From assembly GCA_018266615.1 (NCBI GenBank), contig JAFEAB010000096.1:1-64000 (forward strand): 64,000 nucleotides of DNA. The letters are read 5' to 3'. The position numbers and the translations under genes are program-made. This DNA is from Bacteroidota bacterium. GTDB taxonomy: Bacteria; Bacteroidota; Bacteroidia; Chitinophagales; Chitinophagaceae. The stretch's first letter is position 1, and each line of letters begins with the position of its first letter. Below are positions 62,420 through 64,000 of this stretch, piece by piece. A model generated the notes under the pieces. The model made no database searches and was not told the DNA's origin. It saw only the letters and a list, made by a program, of their open reading frames with translations.

Positions 62420-64000
62420 ATGGCGCAAGTGATTCGCATGCCGCTGTTAAGCGATACGATGACCGAAGGGAAAATTGTGGCATGGAACAAAAAGGTGGGC
62501 GATAAGGTTAAAGCGGATGATGTGTTGGCCGAAGTGGAAACCGACAAAGCTACCATGGAAGTAGTGGGGTATGTTGCAGGCACCTTGCTTCATATTGGAG
62601 TGGAGGCAGGCAAGGCCGCCAAAGTAAACGAAATTATTGCCGTAATTGGAAAGGATGGTGAAAACATTCAGCCCCTTCTGGATGCGGAAAATACAACTCA
62701 AAAAAATACCGATACCCCACTTTCGCAATCTGCAGTATCCATATCAACAGGAAAAAAAGTGACTTTGCCTGCCGGTGCAAAAGAAATCAGAATGCCTTTA
62801 TTGAGTGATACGATGACTGAAGGGAAGATTGTATCGTGGAATAAAAAGGTGGGCGACAAAGTAAAATCAGATGATGTTTTAGCGGAAGTGGAGACGGATA
62901 AGGCTACCATGGAAGTGGTGGGATATGAAGAAGGAACCCTGCTTTACGTGGGGGTGGAGGCAGGCAAGGCAGCAAAAATTAATGAAGTTATTGCCATAGT
63001 TGGCAAAGAAGGAACGGACGTTTCTGCCTTTGTGGAAGCCGAAAAATCAGGTGCCAACAAGGCCGCCGCTACAGAAAATTCAAATACCCAACTACCCGTG
63101 CAAATGGTAACATCCGCTCCAATGCAAACGTCTGGCGAAAACCCGCTCGCTACGTCGGATGGCAGGGTAAAGGCTTCTCCGTTGGCTCGAAAAATGGCCG
63201 CAGATAAAGGCATCAGTCTTTCCAGCCTCCATGGAACAGGTGATGGGGGAAGGATTGTAAAACGGGATATAGATAATTATAAGGAACCACCTCTCTCTGT
63301 TGCAGTAGAAACAAATAAACCGGTTCCGCAGGTAGTGCCATTCTCGGCTACAGGGGTTGAAGGTTTTACTGATATTCCTTTAACGCAAATGCGCAAGGTG
63401 ATTGCCACCCGGTTAGGAGAGAGCAAGTTCAGCGCTCCCCATTTTTACCTTACCATGGAAATAATTATGGATAAGGCAATAGAAGCACGGCAGGCAATGA
63501 ACGAGCAAAGCCCGGTAAAGATTTCCTTTAACGACATGGTGATTAAAGCCGCTGCGATGGCATTGCGCATGCACCCCGCAGTAAATGCAAGCTGGATGGG
63601 AGATTTCATCCGGCAGAACCACCACATCCACATCGGATCGGCCCTGGCATTGCCCGAAGGGTTGATTGTACCCGTTATCCGTTTCGCTGATCAAAAAAGT
63701 TTATCGCAAATTGCGGCCGATGCAAAAATACTTTATCAAAAAGCCCGCGATAAGAAAATACAGCCTAACGAGTTCAGTGGAAATACGTTTACAATTTCCA
63801 ACCTCGGGATGATGGATATTGAATCGTTCACAGCTATTATCAACCCGCCCGATAGTTGCATTATGGCGGTGGGTAATATTCGGGAAGTGGTGGTGCGTAA
63901 AAAGGATGCGTTTGTGGTTTCCAACCAGATGAAGGTAACCCTAAGCTGCGATCACCGAAGTGTAGATGGGGCAGTAGGTGCGGCCTTTCTCCAAACCTTT
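62420..64000 (+). CDS. pyruvate dehydrogenase complex E2, dihydrolipoamide acetyltransferase (partial, runs off the right edge)
   Basis: The frame is open from ATG at 62420 to the end (527 codons visible). Two lipoyl domains are in tandem (about residues 3-78 and 123-200), both with ETDKATMEVVGY; the lysine in that segment is lipoylated. After a linker comes the peripheral-subunit-binding domain (VKASPLARKMAADKGISLSS) and the catalytic domain with TRLGESKFSAPHFYLTMEII and the active-site SCDHRSVDGAVGAAF. It transfers acetyl groups to CoA as the core of the PDH complex. Probably only a few codons are missing at the end. E1 and E3 genes are not in the window. Confidence 0.95.
   Translation, partial: MAQVIRMPLLSDTMTEGKIVAWNKKVGDKVKADDVLAEVETDKATMEVVGYVAGTLLHIGVEAGKAAKVNEIIAVIGKDGENIQPLLDAENTTQKNTDTPLSQSAVSISTGKKVTLPAGAKEIRMPLLSDTMTEGKIVSWNKKVGDKVKSDDVLAEVETDKATMEVVGYEEGTLLYVGVEAGKAAKINEVIAIVGKEGTDVSAFVEAEKSGANKAAATENSNTQLPVQMVTSAPMQTSGENPLATSDGRVKASPLARKMAADKGISLSSLHGTGDGGRIVKRDIDNYKEPPLSVAVETNKPVPQVVPFSATGVEGFTDIPLTQMRKVIATRLGESKFSAPHFYLTMEIIMDKAIEARQAMNEQSPVKISFNDMVIKAAAMALRMHPAVNASWMGDFIRQNHHIHIGSALALPEGLIVPVIRFADQKSLSQIAADAKILYQKARDKKIQPNEFSGNTFTISNLGMMDIESFTAIINPPDSCIMAVGNIREVVVRKKDAFVVSNQMKVTLSCDHRSVDGAVGAAFLQTF

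Overview
The window reads as chromosome of a Bacteroidota bacterium, most likely of the Chitinophagaceae/Sphingobacteriales side. The reasons are a GldK-type gliding/type IX secretion lipoprotein at the left edge, GLPGLI-family proteins beside a SusC/TonB-like barrel, a DUF4271-hemD pair, an eukaryote-like single-chain glycyl-tRNA synthetase, a class II (B12-dependent) ribonucleotide reductase, a split transketolase, and promoters of the Bacteroidota type (TTG about 18-23 bp upstream of TAnnTTTG, followed closely by the start codon). No tRNA, rRNA, prophage, transposase or CRISPR array was seen.

Layout. 1-7.6 kb: gldK (cut by the edge), a DUF255 thioredoxin-like protein, hemD, DUF4271 and an Omp85-type outer membrane protein, all leftward, with hemW divergent. 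7.6-13 kb: leftward acpP-fabF-rnc-gpsA lipid cluster, a GNAT gene, and the leftward dtd-mazG-YcxB-like set. 13-16.7 kb: a propeller-type sensor histidine kinase with its LuxR-type response regulator. 17.3-20.6 kb: nrdJ. 20.6-30 kb: an accessory island between nrdJ and glyS. 30-43 kb: glyS, an FNR-like reductase, a very large secreted subtilase, mfd, a small DUF5679-like protein and gyrB. 43.6-49.6 kb: an AraC-type regulator, ileS and a DksA-like protein with a Lys/Ala/Pro-rich tail. 50-52 kb: a translationally coupled TM2-DUF2752-DUF4870-M48 set. 52-64 kb: an MsbA-like ABC exporter, rbfA with a LolC/E-like permease, transketolase N-subunit, a WecA/MraY-type transferase, frr, a sterol-desaturase-family enzyme, a GNAT-like protein, dnaX, and pyruvate dehydrogenase E2 cut by the right edge.

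The accessory island is the unusual part. It consists of two gene modules separated and flanked by copies of one non-coding repeat. The repeat has a GC-rich box of about 29 bp recurring at a 290/291 bp period, with a 17-bp inverted repeat (arms about 80 bp apart) between boxes. Module A (21.7-24.25 kb) encodes a large lipoprotein, a small membrane protein and a fragment of a paralogue of the lipoprotein that ends at a repeat copy. Module B (24.8-29.5 kb) encodes a small six-cysteine secreted protein, two tandem GLPGLI proteins and a TonB-type barrel. The first gene of each module has a long poly-C tract (9 and 13 C) directly after its signal-peptide region, and in both cases the tract length in this sequence puts the rest of the gene out of frame by one base. 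Either both are homopolymer errors, or both are switchable contingency loci controlling secreted proteins; only read-level data can tell.

Most of the rest is ordinary core metabolism and information processing, annotated below with start-site choices and visible motifs.
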